Positions 1 through 8,265 of a DNA stretch of 49,495 nucleotides are shown piece by piece (positions within the stretch are counted from its first letter, which is position 1; every line of letters begins with the position of its first letter). The notes under the pieces are model-generated. The model was not told the DNA's origin. It did no database searches and saw only the letters and a list, made by a program, of their open reading frames with translations. The position numbers and the translations under genes are program-made. This DNA comes from Streptosporangium canum (GTDB lineage Bacteria; Actinomycetota; Actinomycetes; Streptosporangiales; Streptosporangiaceae): positions 1-49,495 of the forward strand of contig NZ_FOQY01000047.1 of NCBI RefSeq assembly GCF_900113865.1. Direction: 5' to 3'.

Positions 1-275
1 CCCAGCGGGTCACGCTGCATTCGTGGAGCTTCGCCCAACTGGGCGGCTTCATCGCCTACAAGGCCCGACGGGCCGGGATCGCCGTTATCCATGTCGATCC
101 GGCCTACACCAGCCGGCAATGCTCGGCCTGCGGGCATACCGATCGGGCCAACCGGCCGGAGCAGGCCGTCTTTTCCTGTACGTCGTGCGGTTTCGCTGAG
201 CATGCCGACGTCAACGCAGCCCGTAACATCGCCGCGCGCGGTGTAGCGGGCTGGGCAGTGAGTCACGCTGCCTGA
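1..275 (+). CDS. tnpB: TnpB-family RNA-guided nuclease of an IS200/IS605-type element, C-terminal part
   Basis: Only the last 90 or so codons lie in the window; the reading frame enters from position 3 and stops at TGA 273-275. The visible part carries the zinc-ribbon (CSAC followed about 17 residues later by CTSC) and the final RuvC motif with its aspartate in DVNAARN, the signature of TnpB/OrfB proteins. TnpB is known as an RNA-guided DNA nuclease that helps retain its element; the first two catalytic acidic residues would lie upstream and cannot be judged. No tnpA is visible next to it, so the copy may be non-autonomous. A second, unrelated-position tnpB begins at 49021 on the same strand. 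Confidence 0.9.
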   Translation, partial: QRVTLHSWSFAQLGGFIAYKARRAGIAVIHVDPAYTSRQCSACGHTDRANRPEQAVFSCTSCGFAEHADVNAARNIAARGVAGWAVSHAA

Positions 276-319
276 CGCGGACCAGACCGTCGAAGCCATC
301 GACGGCGAGGAGCTGCAAG

Positions 320-346
320 CTCGGTCGTTTACGGCCGAGAAGTTGA
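320..346 (+). repeat. Right-end hairpin of the TnpB element, likely 3' end of its omega RNA
   Basis: About 45 nt after the tnpB stop, an 8-bp stem (CTCGGTCG / CGGCCGAG, one G-T pair, loop TTTA, 320-339) is followed by AGAAGTTGAC. This arrangement is the usual subterminal palindrome of IS200/IS605 right ends. In characterised TnpB systems the guide RNA scaffold ends at this boundary and the following bases act as guide. The RNA itself and its 5' end are inferred, not seen. Confidence 0.55.
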
Positions 347-421
347 CCGCCAGGTAAATCACGATCACCCACATCCCGATCGTCAACAGCGTCTCACCGA
401 CCGGCTCCACCCGGCTGATTC

Positions 422-844
422 TCAGGAGAGGGCCGCGACGGCCTGAACCTCGACCGCGGCGCCGTAGTGGAGCCGGCTGGCGCCGGTGACGGCGCGAGCG
501 GGGCGGTGCTGACCGATCCAGTCGGCGTAGATGGCGTCGAACGTCGGCCATTGACCGACGTCGGTGACGTAGACGGTGACCGAGACGAGGCGGGAGCGGT
601 CGGTGTCCGCCGTGATCAGGCACCGGTCGAGGTTGTGGAGGACCTGGCGTGCCTGAACGTCGAACGCCTGGTCGCTCAGGGCAGTGCCGTGCCGGTCCAC
701 CGGCAGCTGGCCGGACACGTAGACGAGGCCTCCGTGGATGGCGACATGGGAGTAGTGGCCCAGCGGCTGGATCAGGTCTGGGCTGTTGCGCAGGTGCATG
801 GTGTCGCCGCGCTCGGTGGCGTTCGGGGTCGCGGAGTCGGGCAT
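422..844 (-). CDS. RidA family (YjgF/YER057c/UK114) reactive-intermediate deaminase
   Basis: 140 residues, close to the family size. It contains the RidA features HVAIHGGLVYVSGQLPVD near the N terminus, the conserved arginine in RPARAVTG and a C-terminal hydrophobic VEVQAVAALS strand. RidA proteins hydrolyse enamine/imine intermediates released by PLP-dependent dehydratases to keto acids and ammonia in the cytoplasm. The start at 844 is backed by AAGGAA six bases upstream. It is the last gene of a three-gene minus-strand operon, 41 bp after the regulator gene, downstream of a PLP enzyme, which suggests it clears that enzyme's product. Confidence 0.88.
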   Translation of the reverse strand: MPDSATPNATERGDTMHLRNSPDLIQPLGHYSHVAIHGGLVYVSGQLPVDRHGTALSDQAFDVQARQVLHNLDRCLITADTDRSRLVSVTVYVTDVGQWPTFDAIYADWIGQHRPARAVTGASRLHYGAAVEVQAVAALS

Positions 845-885
845 CGTGTTCCTTCGTCGTGGTGGCCGGCGCCAGGAGCCGGTGG

Positions 886-1524
886 TCAGGGCTGCTTGGC
901 GTAGTTGTAGACGGTGCTCCGGGAGATCCCGAGCAGGTCTGCGATGGTCTCGGTGGAACTCCTGGAGGCGAAGTAGCCGTCCCGGTGCAGCTGCCTGACA
1001 AGGTCTTTCTTGGCGGCGCGGCTGAGTGCTCGTGGGATGGCGGCTCGTTCGGCGGCGAACGTCTCGATGACGTCACGCAACTCCCGCGCTGTGCGGTCTC
1101 GCAGGGCCTCCAACGCCTCGCCTCGGTGCTCGACCTCGGTCGCCACCAGGTTGGCCAGGCTGAGCGTCATGGGAGAGAGGGTTGACACGTCGAGGTTCAG
1201 GCAGAGTGCCGCGACGTAGCGGCCCTCAGCATTCTTGATCCCGATCGACGTGCTCTTGACCGGACGGCCGTCCGGGAACTGGTTGGGGTAGTTCTGGATC
1301 ACGCTGGGGTAGTTCGGGTCCGCGATCCGGCGCAGCCCCAGTTCGGTGACGGAGTCCCCCACCTTGCGGCCGGACAGGTTGTTCTCGATGACGCGGATCG
1401 CGTGCTCCGGCTGGCGCAGGTCGTGGAGGACCACTTCACACAGACCTGGGAACATGCGGCCGATCGCGATCGCGATCTTCTCGGCTTCGAGCAGAAGGTG
1501 CTCGTCGGGGTCGTCGGAGTTCAC
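886..1524 (-). CDS. YheO/DauR-type transcriptional regulator (PAS-like domain plus C-terminal HTH)
   Basis: 212 residues. The N-terminal half (about 10-120; CEVVLHDL, NNLSGRKVGD, SIGIKNAEGRYVAALCLNLD) matches the PAS-like YheO sensor domain, and the C-terminal 60 residues (KDLVRQLHRDGYFASRSS followed by ADLLGISRSTVYNYAK) form the HTH_22-type DNA-binding domain. Family members such as DauR control D-amino-acid or arginine catabolism genes. Its ATG overlaps the stop of the PLP-enzyme gene by 4 nt (1521-1524), so the two are translationally coupled. It probably regulates its own operon in response to the substrate; the ligand is unknown. Confidence 0.85.
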   Translation of the reverse strand: MNSDDPDEHLLLEAEKIAIAIGRMFPGLCEVVLHDLRQPEHAIRVIENNLSGRKVGDSVTELGLRRIADPNYPSVIQNYPNQFPDGRPVKSTSIGIKNAEGRYVAALCLNLDVSTLSPMTLSLANLVATEVEHRGEALEALRDRTARELRDVIETFAAERAAIPRALSRAAKKDLVRQLHRDGYFASRSSTETIADLLGISRSTVYNYAKQP

Positions 1525-2699
1525 GCGCGGCTCTCCTCGTCTGGATTGCTGTCGGTGTCGAAGACAGCGGCCATCTTCTCTGCGGACTTGAGTCCGGCGC
1601 CGGTAAGGATAACGACGGTGGTCTCGTCAGGACCGATGGTGCCGTCGGCCAGGAAGTGATCGAGGGCCGCTGCGGCGACGCTGCTGGTCGGCTCGGCGTA
1701 CAGACCGCGCGAGGCCAACTTGCGCACGGCTGTACGGATCTGGTCCTCGGTGACTGTCACTGCCGCACCACCTGAGCGGCGGATCGCCTCGACGGTCTCC
1801 GGGAGCCGGACCGGGTTGGCGATGGAGGCTCCTTCCGCGATCGTCGGAACCCGCGGTCCTCGGCTCCGCGGGTCGATCCCGTTCACCGCGTCCGCGATGG
1901 TGGCCCAGTGCTCCGGTTGGCCGACCAGGAGTTTGGGGAGTCTGTCGATCTGCCGCGCTTCGAGCAGCTCGCTGAACGCGATGTCACAGCCGAGGATGTT
2001 GCTGCCCGCACCCGCTACGAGCACGATGTTGTCAGGCGCCCTGAATCCGAGGGACTCCCACATCTCGTAGGCGATCGTCTTGGTGCCCTGCAGAAAGAAC
2101 GGGTGCCAATTGTGGCTGGCGTAGGGGATCTGCTCGGACTGACGGATCGCCTCGTCGGACACCTGCTCCCGAGTGCCTCCGACGAGTTCGATCTGGGCGC
2201 CGTACGCGCGTGCCTGGAGGATCTTGGCGGCCGACGTCGCGGCGGGGACGATGATCTTGGCGCGGATCCCGGCGGCGGCCGCGTAGGCCGCGACCGAGGA
2301 GCCGCCGTTGCCGGAGCTGTCCTCAAGAACGTGCGTCTCTCCCTGTCCGCGCAGGTGGGAGATCATCACCGTGATGCCGCGGTCCTTGAAGCTGGAGGTG
2401 GGGTTGAACCACTCGAGCTTGAAGTGAACGCGCAGCCCGTTCCAGTCCAGCGGCAGCATGGGGGTGAAGCCCTCTCCGAGACTCACCCGGTGTCGAGGGG
2501 AGACCGGGATCGCGGCCTGGTAGCGCCAGAGGGAGCGTTCGCCGGTGTCGATCCGGTCGGGCGTGAGCCCTGGCATCGGGCTGAGTGCCAGAGGCGTCCC
2601 GTCCTCACCGCGCCAGCGCCGGTCGGTGACCGCGTAACGCCGGCCGGACCTGTCGTAGAGGAACGGGGTGTTGACCACGGTGCTGGCGGTGTCGTTCAT
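1521..2699 (-). CDS. PLP-dependent fold-type II lyase, threonine synthase/ammonia-lyase-like
   Basis: 392 residues from the ATG at 2699, which precedes the first family-like sequence; an upstream in-frame extension to 2888 is low complexity and unlikely to be translated. The PLP lysine is in NPTSSFKDRG (about residue 105), followed by the SSGNGGSSVAAYAAAAG phosphate-binding region and a C-terminal TGAGLKSA. This is the threonine synthase/threonine dehydratase superfamily. Annotation pipelines would say threonine synthase, but the operon with RidA and a YheO-type regulator, and no visible hom/thrB neighbours, favours a catabolic beta-eliminating lyase. The substrate cannot be read from the sequence. 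Confidence 0.85.
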   Translation of the reverse strand: MNDTASTVVNTPFLYDRSGRRYAVTDRRWRGEDGTPLALSPMPGLTPDRIDTGERSLWRYQAAIPVSPRHRVSLGEGFTPMLPLDWNGLRVHFKLEWFNPTSSFKDRGITVMISHLRGQGETHVLEDSSGNGGSSVAAYAAAAGIRAKIIVPAATSAAKILQARAYGAQIELVGGTREQVSDEAIRQSEQIPYASHNWHPFFLQGTKTIAYEMWESLGFRAPDNIVLVAGAGSNILGCDIAFSELLEARQIDRLPKLLVGQPEHWATIADAVNGIDPRSRGPRVPTIAEGASIANPVRLPETVEAIRRSGGAAVTVTEDQIRTAVRKLASRGLYAEPTSSVAAAALDHFLADGTIGPDETTVVILTGAGLKSAEKMAAVFDTDSNPDEESRA

Positions 2700-3023
2700 G
2701 GAGCTGTTGAAACCCTTCGGCAGGTGGCTCCCCTTCGAGGGGAACGTCAGATGAGTGGTCGAGGCACGTGGGATGGACAACTGGGTCAGCTGGGTCAGCT
2801 GGGTCAGCGCACCAGTTCGTTGGCCGTCGCGGGAACGTCGCCACCTTGTGCTGTTTCGCGGGTCGTGGTGTCGGTCGCGCTGCGGCACCAGCCGGTGCGA
2901 GTGGCAGGGACCGAACGACCGTCACGGAGCAGTGGGCCGCAGGTTTCGCCCCGCAGGGAACGCTCGGTGCGGCTGGCACGCATGTGGTCCGCCCACTCAC
3001 AGTGTTAGACAAAAATTGCAAGA
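2700..3023. other. Upstream region of the PLP-lyase operon
   Basis: About 320 bp without a credible gene. It holds the promoter side of the minus-strand operon, the 9-bp tandem repeat at 2781-2807 and an unusually AT-rich patch at about 3003-3045 just before the pseudogene. No convincing -35/-10 pair could be fixed by eye. Confidence 0.5.
2781..2807. repeat. Three perfect tandem copies of a 9-bp unit
   Basis: CTGGGTCAG occurs three times head to tail, 80-110 bp upstream of the PLP-lyase start. Being a multiple of three it reads as LTQ repeats in one minus frame, but that stretch lies outside the conserved protein. It may be a regulatory iteron or a slippage tract. Confidence 0.7.
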
Positions 3024-3306
3024 ATGCAAGAAAATTCTAAGGACGACGCGGACTACGGGCTGTGGGATGCCGAGCACAATGACGGATACGTCGGCGGGAT
3101 GTGGGTGAACTGCGGTTCCTCATGGGACAACGTCTACATCGAGGTGGACAACGCCTCTGATTCGAACCGCGTGTACGTCGGTCCCAACACCTCCCTCCAC
3201 GTCTCCCGCAACCCCCTCTTCCGGGGCCCGTGGGGAACCGCAACCGGACCTGGAAGAGATGCTGACCTCGGGCGCCGCCACTCCCGAACACCACTGGTCC
3301 CCTTGA
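3024..3306 (+). pseudogene. Frameshifted remnant of an unrecognised gene
   Basis: From the ATG at 3024 about 68 codons show strong GC3 bias and a protein-like sequence (for example DADYGLWDAEHNDGYVGG and NVYIEVDNASDSNRVYVG). Around 3230 the coding character jumps to the +1 frame, where GEPQPDLEEMLTSGAATPE leads to a TGA at 3304-3306. The original frame continues instead as arginine/proline-rich junk to 3428. A single frameshift therefore best explains the region. There is no clear ribosome binding site and the upstream DNA is AT-rich, suggesting the 5' part was lost. I do not recognise the family. Confidence 0.4.
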
Positions 3307-3315
3307 CGACAGGCC

Positions 3316-3343
3316 GACCCCGGCATCGGGCGATACCGGGGTC
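3316..3343 (-). terminator. Probable terminator of the subtilase gene
   Basis: GACCCCGG at 3316 pairs with CCGGGGTC ending at 3343, and the interior ATCG/CGAT extends the stem across a single mismatch. It begins 60 nt downstream of the subtilase stop on the minus strand. No T-tract follows, as is common in high-GC actinomycetes. Confidence 0.5.
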
Positions 3344-3402
3344 TCCTCCGTACGGTCCGGGAGCGTGGAGCCGGTCCGGGCCGGCGCGGAGAGGCTACGC
3401 GC

Positions 3403-6400
3403 TCACCCGACGGCGTAGGCGCGAATGATCGTCTGCGTGAGACCGGCGCCGGACGCGTCGGTCGCCGTCACCCGCAGCGAGACGGATCCCGGCGTGCGCG
3501 GGTTGGCCACCACTGCGGTCCATCCCGAGGCGGTGGGGGCGACCGGAACGCGGCGCCAGCTCGTGCCGTCGTCGGAGGACATCTCCAGCCGGACGGACCG
3601 CACCGCCGCGTTGGCGGCCCCGGGGTTCCGCTCGACCCACAGGGGCATCCGGGTCAGCGAGCCCGGCTTGGCGCGGTTGAGGTCGTCGAGCCCGGCGGGG
3701 GCGTAGCGCACCGCCATCAGCGGCAGCGGCTGCTCCTTGGCCGTGCTCGCCGAGCGGAACGTCCAGACGGCGTCCACGGCTGTGGACAGCGTGGAGTACG
3801 GCACCTGCCTGCGCATCGACGTGCTCAGCGTGTAGGAGGCTGCCTCGGCCGGCAGATCGGCGTGGAGCTCGCACGTCTGAGGCTGCTCGATCGCGCAGCC
3901 GGCGAGGTCGGTCTTGGCGAGCACCTGCCCGTCCCTGGTGAGCGTGGCGGTGCCGGTGGCCGCGTCGTCCGCCCCGGTCCTTCCGGCGACGCCGTCGGCG
4001 AAGAGCGCACCGGCGGAGAGGGTCAGCTTGTCACCGGTGCGGCTGCCGCCGGGCCGGGCGAGGGACGGGCCGGTCACCGCGGCGTTCCACACCTCGTGGG
4101 TGTGGCCGCGCTTCATGGCCCTGCCGCTGTCGGCCAGCAGGGAGGTGCCGACCTGGAGCGCGCTGTCCCAGACCAGGCCCGGTGTCCGGTAGGAGGTGAG
4201 CGTGCCGGGCAGGTCCACATCCATCATGGATGTGAGCATGGACCCGGCGTCACCAAACCGTGGCCCGGCGAACAAGGTGCCCTTGGCCGCCACCCCGGAG
4301 GCCCGGTAGCTCGCGGTGACCTTGGCGAGGTCCTTCCGCTTGGCGGCGTAGGTGGGGTCGTCGGGGAGTCCGTCGCTGCGGTGGTCGACGAGGTCGTAGA
4401 TGGAGGGGTTCGGTGCGAGGTTCTTGTTCTCCCAGAAGATTCTGAACATGTAGAGCAGTCCCGGCTGGTGTACGGGGACGATGAAGAGCTTGGACTGTTT
4501 CGTGAACATGTCCATGGTGGTCATCCAATTCCCGTTGCTCAGTGCGAAGCCGAAGCGGGGCAGAGGTGTGGCGTTGGGGTCGTCGATCGTGGTCTGCGCC
4601 TGCTTGCCTCGGCGGGCGTCCAGCGTCACCTGCTGGTCGGCGTTGTCGACCTTGAACGTGGTGTGGGCGATGGTGTATCCGACCTGCCGATCGTAGGTTT
4701 CGGAGTAGAGGTTCCATTCGCCCTTGGGGAGCCGGACCTTGGCGGTTCCGTTCTGGAAGACCAGGTCGCGGCCGGCGCCGGATTTGGAGTCGTAGAGCTG
4801 GGCGTTGGCGTTGACGGGCCGGCCTTGTCGGTCAAGGGCGTTGACGGTGACGTTGTAGGACTCCGGTTCGACGTACGCGCCGGCGAGGGTGCGGATGACG
4901 GTCTGGACGGATGTGGCGGTGACGGTTCCGGGGTGGTCGCCCGGTGCCCTGTCCTTGGCGTCGATGGTGAGGGTGACCGACGCGTTTCCTCCGGCGGGCA
5001 CCTCAAGGTGCTGGGCCGACAGCTTCAGCACCTCACCGTCGGCGGTCAGGTCGAGGCTGACCGGGGCGTCACCGGAGTTGGCGTAGGTGATGGTCCTGGT
5101 CGTCACCCGCTCCTCCGGGTCGTCCCAGGGGAAGGCGGCCCAGACGTTGCCCGGTTCGGCTGTGACCTGCTGGGCGAGCGCGCGCACCAGGTCCACCCGC
5201 CCGGCGCCCTGCTGGTAGGACGTCGCGCCCGCCGTGGGCGCCGCGCTGCCGATGAGCGCGGCCTTGAGCTGCTGCCCGGTCCACTCCGGGTGGCGCTGGG
5301 CGAGGACCGCGGCGGCTCCGGCCACGTGCGGCGTGGCCATTGAGGTGCCGCTCATCGCGCGGTGGGCGCCGTCGGAGGTGCCTGCGGCCGCGGCGGCCAT
5401 GATGCCGACGCCCGGCGCGGTGATGTCCGGCTTGATCGCGTGGTCGCCCTCACGCGGTCCGGTGCTGGAGAAGTCGGCGACCCGGTCGTTCCGGTCGACC
5501 GCGCCGACGGTGAGGGCCGCGTCGGCGCTGCCGGGGCTGCTCACCGGGCTCCCGCCGCTGTTTCCGGCGGCCACGACGAACAGGGTGCCCGTCCGCGCCG
5601 ACAGCGCGTTCACCGCCTGCTCCAGGGGGTCGAGTTCCGGGGTGTCTTCACCGCCGATGCTTATGTTGACGACCTTGGCCTTGACCTCGACGGCGGCCCA
5701 TTCCATGCCCGCCAGGATGGCGGAGTCGGTCGGGCCGACGGCGTCGCCGACCTTGCCGATGGCGAGCCGCGCGTCCGGCGCCACGCCCCGGTACTTCTCC
5801 CCGGCGCCGGCGACGATCGAGGCGACGTGGGTGCCGTGGCCGAGGGTGTCGCGGATGTCGGGGTCCTCGCTGAAGTTGCGCTCCTGGGCGACGACGCCCT
5901 TCAGGTCGGGATGGTCGGGGTCGTAGCCGGAGTCGAGGACGGCGACCGTGACGCCCTTGCCGGTCATGCCCTGTTTCCACGCCTCGGCGGCGCCGATCTG
6001 CTTGACGCTCTGGTCGAGGGAGAAGGACCGGCGGCCGTCCAGCCAGAGCTTTGTCGTCTCTCCGGTCAAGGAGCGGGCGCCACTGGTCAGGTCCTGCCAC
6101 GCCTGGCCCGCGCTCGCCTTGGGCACCCGGAGCGCGCTCATGCCGAGCTCGGCGAGCCGCCGGGTCTGCTGCGCGCCCCGGAGCGAGGGAGCCGACCCCT
6201 CGGACGACTGGGTGATCACGGGGATGTCGGCCCGGTCGGCGTCGCCGTAGCGCCACTCCAGAAGCTGGGTGACGTCGAACAGCCGCCGGTCGAGCACTTC
6301 CTTGGCGACCAGGGGCCTGGCGTCGGACGGGATCACATACAGGTGGCCCCCGCGCACCTGCTTCGTGAACCCGACCTCCCTGCCGGGGCCGGGCTCCACG

Positions 6401-6564
6401 TGGTACCCCGTGCCGGTGACCACGACCCGGTCACCGGTGATCAGGGTCACGCCGCCCGCCCTCTGAGTCTCCGGCGGCTGGGCACCGGCCGGCCGGTCCG
6501 GCGCCGGTGCGGTGCCGAGCGTTCCCGCCAGGAGGGCGGCGGCGAGTAGGTTTCTTAAGAGCAT
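3403..6564 (-). CDS. Secreted S8 family serine peptidase (subtilase)
   Basis: 1053 residues from the ATG at 6564 (AAAGGCAG upstream). An in-frame extension to 6633 would put 23 polar residues before the signal peptide and is less likely. Signal peptide about 1-28 (LLAAALLAGTLGTAPAP), then a propeptide-like region, then the catalytic domain with Asp211 (VAVLDSGYDPDHPD), His243 (LGHGTHVAS), oxyanion Asn335 (AAGNSGG) and Ser408 (MSGTSMATPHVAG). The remaining 600 residues are beta-rich C-terminal modules. The expected role is extracellular protein degradation. It lies 106 bp downstream of sigma/partner module 1 on the same strand, so it may be under that module's control. Confidence 0.93.
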   Translation of the reverse strand: MLLRNLLAAALLAGTLGTAPAPDRPAGAQPPETQRAGGVTLITGDRVVVTGTGYHVEPGPGREVGFTKQVRGGHLYVIPSDARPLVAKEVLDRRLFDVTQLLEWRYGDADRADIPVITQSSEGSAPSLRGAQQTRRLAELGMSALRVPKASAGQAWQDLTSGARSLTGETTKLWLDGRRSFSLDQSVKQIGAAEAWKQGMTGKGVTVAVLDSGYDPDHPDLKGVVAQERNFSEDPDIRDTLGHGTHVASIVAGAGEKYRGVAPDARLAIGKVGDAVGPTDSAILAGMEWAAVEVKAKVVNISIGGEDTPELDPLEQAVNALSARTGTLFVVAAGNSGGSPVSSPGSADAALTVGAVDRNDRVADFSSTGPREGDHAIKPDITAPGVGIMAAAAAGTSDGAHRAMSGTSMATPHVAGAAAVLAQRHPEWTGQQLKAALIGSAAPTAGATSYQQGAGRVDLVRALAQQVTAEPGNVWAAFPWDDPEERVTTRTITYANSGDAPVSLDLTADGEVLKLSAQHLEVPAGGNASVTLTIDAKDRAPGDHPGTVTATSVQTVIRTLAGAYVEPESYNVTVNALDRQGRPVNANAQLYDSKSGAGRDLVFQNGTAKVRLPKGEWNLYSETYDRQVGYTIAHTTFKVDNADQQVTLDARRGKQAQTTIDDPNATPLPRFGFALSNGNWMTTMDMFTKQSKLFIVPVHQPGLLYMFRIFWENKNLAPNPSIYDLVDHRSDGLPDDPTYAAKRKDLAKVTASYRASGVAAKGTLFAGPRFGDAGSMLTSMMDVDLPGTLTSYRTPGLVWDSALQVGTSLLADSGRAMKRGHTHEVWNAAVTGPSLARPGGSRTGDKLTLSAGALFADGVAGRTGADDAATGTATLTRDGQVLAKTDLAGCAIEQPQTCELHADLPAEAASYTLSTSMRRQVPYSTLSTAVDAVWTFRSASTAKEQPLPLMAVRYAPAGLDDLNRAKPGSLTRMPLWVERNPGAANAAVRSVRLEMSSDDGTSWRRVPVAPTASGWTAVVANPRTPGSVSLRVTATDASGAGLTQTIIRAYAVG

Positions 6565-6619
6565 GAACTGCCTTTTCGGTGATGGAGGGATTTGCTTCTC
6601 GGGCGGCCTGAGGAGCTGT

Positions 6620-6641
6620 GTCACCTGTCTCAAACGGTGAC
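6620..6641. promoter_or_regulatory. Short inverted repeat between module 1 and the subtilase gene
   Basis: GTCACC (6620) and GGTGAC (ending 6641) are separated by 10 nt in the 106-bp gap, 56 bp upstream of the subtilase start. It could be an operator or a weak terminator hairpin for the sigma/partner transcript. Confidence 0.3.
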
Positions 6642-6670
6642 GCCGTCCTCGCAGGTGGTCGCCGGGCTGT

Positions 6671-7552
6671 TCAGCCGCCCTGGCAGCCGTACTTCTCGTT
6701 CATCGTCCGCACCGTCTCGGCGGGCAGCTCCTCGTCGCTGACCTGGAGCGTCGCCTTGCCGGTCATCGGCAGGAAGCCGCCGATGACGTGCATCGAGTCG
6801 GGCACCGAAGCGTTGGTCTCCGGCTCCTCGTCCCCGGCCGTGCCCCCCCACCACTCAGGACCGACGATCGAGAACTCCTGGATGTCCAGACCGCGGTCCT
6901 TCAGCAGGGCGCGCACCTCGCCGGCGGGCTTGTTGTAGAACGGCACGCAGTGCAGGGGTTCGCCTGGCGTGTCGATGCCGGTGATGATCTGGTACTCCTC
7001 GCCGGGACGGCCTTCGCGGCCGAGGGTGACCTCCGCCGAGCCGGTGAAGTCCTTGGGGATCTTCAGACCGATCGGGCAGCCGCTCCGCCTGTCGCACTGT
7101 CCAGGCTGGTCGATGGTCTCGATCTTGTTCGGGGAGATGGAGCTGTCCGGCACGGGCGAGTCAGGGGAGATGAGGCCGACAAGGCTTGGCGAGGCGGGCA
7201 CGAGCCGCAGCGAGATGTCGAGGCCGACCCCCCGTAGCTGGCTCTCATACACCTCCGGGTTGGTGTACAGGTCCTTGACCTCGATGACGTAGTAGCCGCC
7301 TTCCTCCTTGATGTCGAGCGCGGAGGCGGGCGCGGCGCTCAGGATCGAAGGGACCGCCCAGCCTGCCGCGATGACCGCCGCGGCGATCGGGAGAGCGACG
7401 AGCGGGCGCCACTTCCTGCGCGGGGTGGGGAGGGCGGTAGGCGCGGGCTCCGCATCCATGATCTTGTTCATCATCTCCTGCGCGACCGGGGTCAGGCCGG
7501 GGCCGGGGTCGGGGGCGAGGTTCTTGACGACTTCGTCGACGTTGCTGTTCAT
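6671..7552 (-). CDS. Single-pass membrane protein, partner of ECF sigma factor (module 1)
   Basis: 293 residues; ATG at 7552 overlaps the sigma stop by 4 nt (ATGA). Cytoplasmic N-terminus about 1-50 with no HxxxCxxC zinc anti-sigma motif, one transmembrane helix about 53-72 (PLVALPIAAAVIAAGWAVP), then an extracellular domain with four cysteines (including CDRRSGC) and a C-terminal CQGG. The extracellular part opens with a short beta segment (GGYYVIEVKDLY) and a VPASPSLVG motif that the module 2 partner echoes as PVSPHYVG. By position and topology it is a candidate anti-sigma factor or sensor for the upstream sigma; this is inference, as no family is recognised. Confidence 0.75.
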   Translation of the reverse strand: MNSNVDEVVKNLAPDPGPGLTPVAQEMMNKIMDAEPAPTALPTPRRKWRPLVALPIAAAVIAAGWAVPSILSAAPASALDIKEEGGYYVIEVKDLYTNPEVYESQLRGVGLDISLRLVPASPSLVGLISPDSPVPDSSISPNKIETIDQPGQCDRRSGCPIGLKIPKDFTGSAEVTLGREGRPGEEYQIITGIDTPGEPLHCVPFYNKPAGEVRALLKDRGLDIQEFSIVGPEWWGGTAGDEEPETNASVPDSMHVIGGFLPMTGKATLQVSDEELPAETVRTMNEKYGCQGG

Positions 7553-8130
7553 ACGTTCTCCCTGGCGAGGCTGACGGCGCGCGAGCCGTACCTGTTGAGA
7601 TCGACATCGGTGGCGGCCAGTTCGGCGGCGAGACGCTTGCGGGCGCGATGCAGGCGCTGCCGTACGGCCATGCGCGAGCAGCCCAGCACCTTGGCGATCT
7701 CGGCGTTGTCGAGCCCCTCCCAGCCGACGAGCGACAGCAGTTCCCGGTCGTCGTCGGACAGGCGCATGAAGGCCGCGCGTGTCGCGTCGGGGGCCTGGTC
7801 CATCACTGAGCCGGCCCAGGCGGTGAGCTCTTCGCGCAGGCGCAGCGTCAGAGCCGCCCTGCGTGACTCGCCGCGGCGGTGGTTGGCCAGGGTGCGCCTG
7901 GCCACTCCGTACAGCCAGATTCTGGCCCCGTCGCCGGACGGCATGTCGGCGAGCCGCCGCCACGCCGTCGTGAACGTTTCGGCGATCACGTCGGCGGCGG
8001 CGTCGGGGTGGTCGGTCCGTCGCCGGACGTAGCCGGAGACGGCCGCGTAGTGCTCGGTATACATCTCCTCGAAGCGCCGCCGGGGCTCGGGTGGTCCCAC
8101 GTCGTCGTCCTTGCGATACAGGAATGTCAC
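7549..8130 (-). CDS. ECF-type RNA polymerase sigma factor (module 1)
   Basis: 193 residues, GTG start at 8130. Region 2 includes ADVIAETFTTAWRRLADMP and IWLYGVARRTLANHRR; region 4 includes LSLVGWEGLDNAEIAKVLGCSRMAVRQRLHRARKRL, the sigma-70 region 4 helix-turn-helix. No clear Shine-Dalgarno sequence precedes the GTG, so the message may be leaderless. It is coupled by a 4-nt overlap to a membrane partner gene. It should direct polymerase to a specific envelope or stress regulon once released by its partner. Confidence 0.92.
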   Translation of the reverse strand: MTFLYRKDDDVGPPEPRRRFEEMYTEHYAAVSGYVRRRTDHPDAAADVIAETFTTAWRRLADMPSGDGARIWLYGVARRTLANHRRGESRRAALTLRLREELTAWAGSVMDQAPDATRAAFMRLSDDDRELLSLVGWEGLDNAEIAKVLGCSRMAVRQRLHRARKRLAAELAATDVDLNRYGSRAVSLARENV

Positions 8131-8265
8131 ATGAGACTAGATGTCCGGATATTTACCGGTGTGACAGGTCAATTCGGATGGGCGAGAACGGGCGCCGGCT
8201 CCAGCCGCTGACGGATCATTGCGCCAGGTGACGGACGCGGGTATCGGACGGTGCGGCCGCCCACC

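Noticed and set aside
2605..3021. Minus-strand frame upstream of the PLP lyase
   Set aside because: It overlaps the lyase N-terminus in another frame and has Pro/Ala/Arg junk composition.
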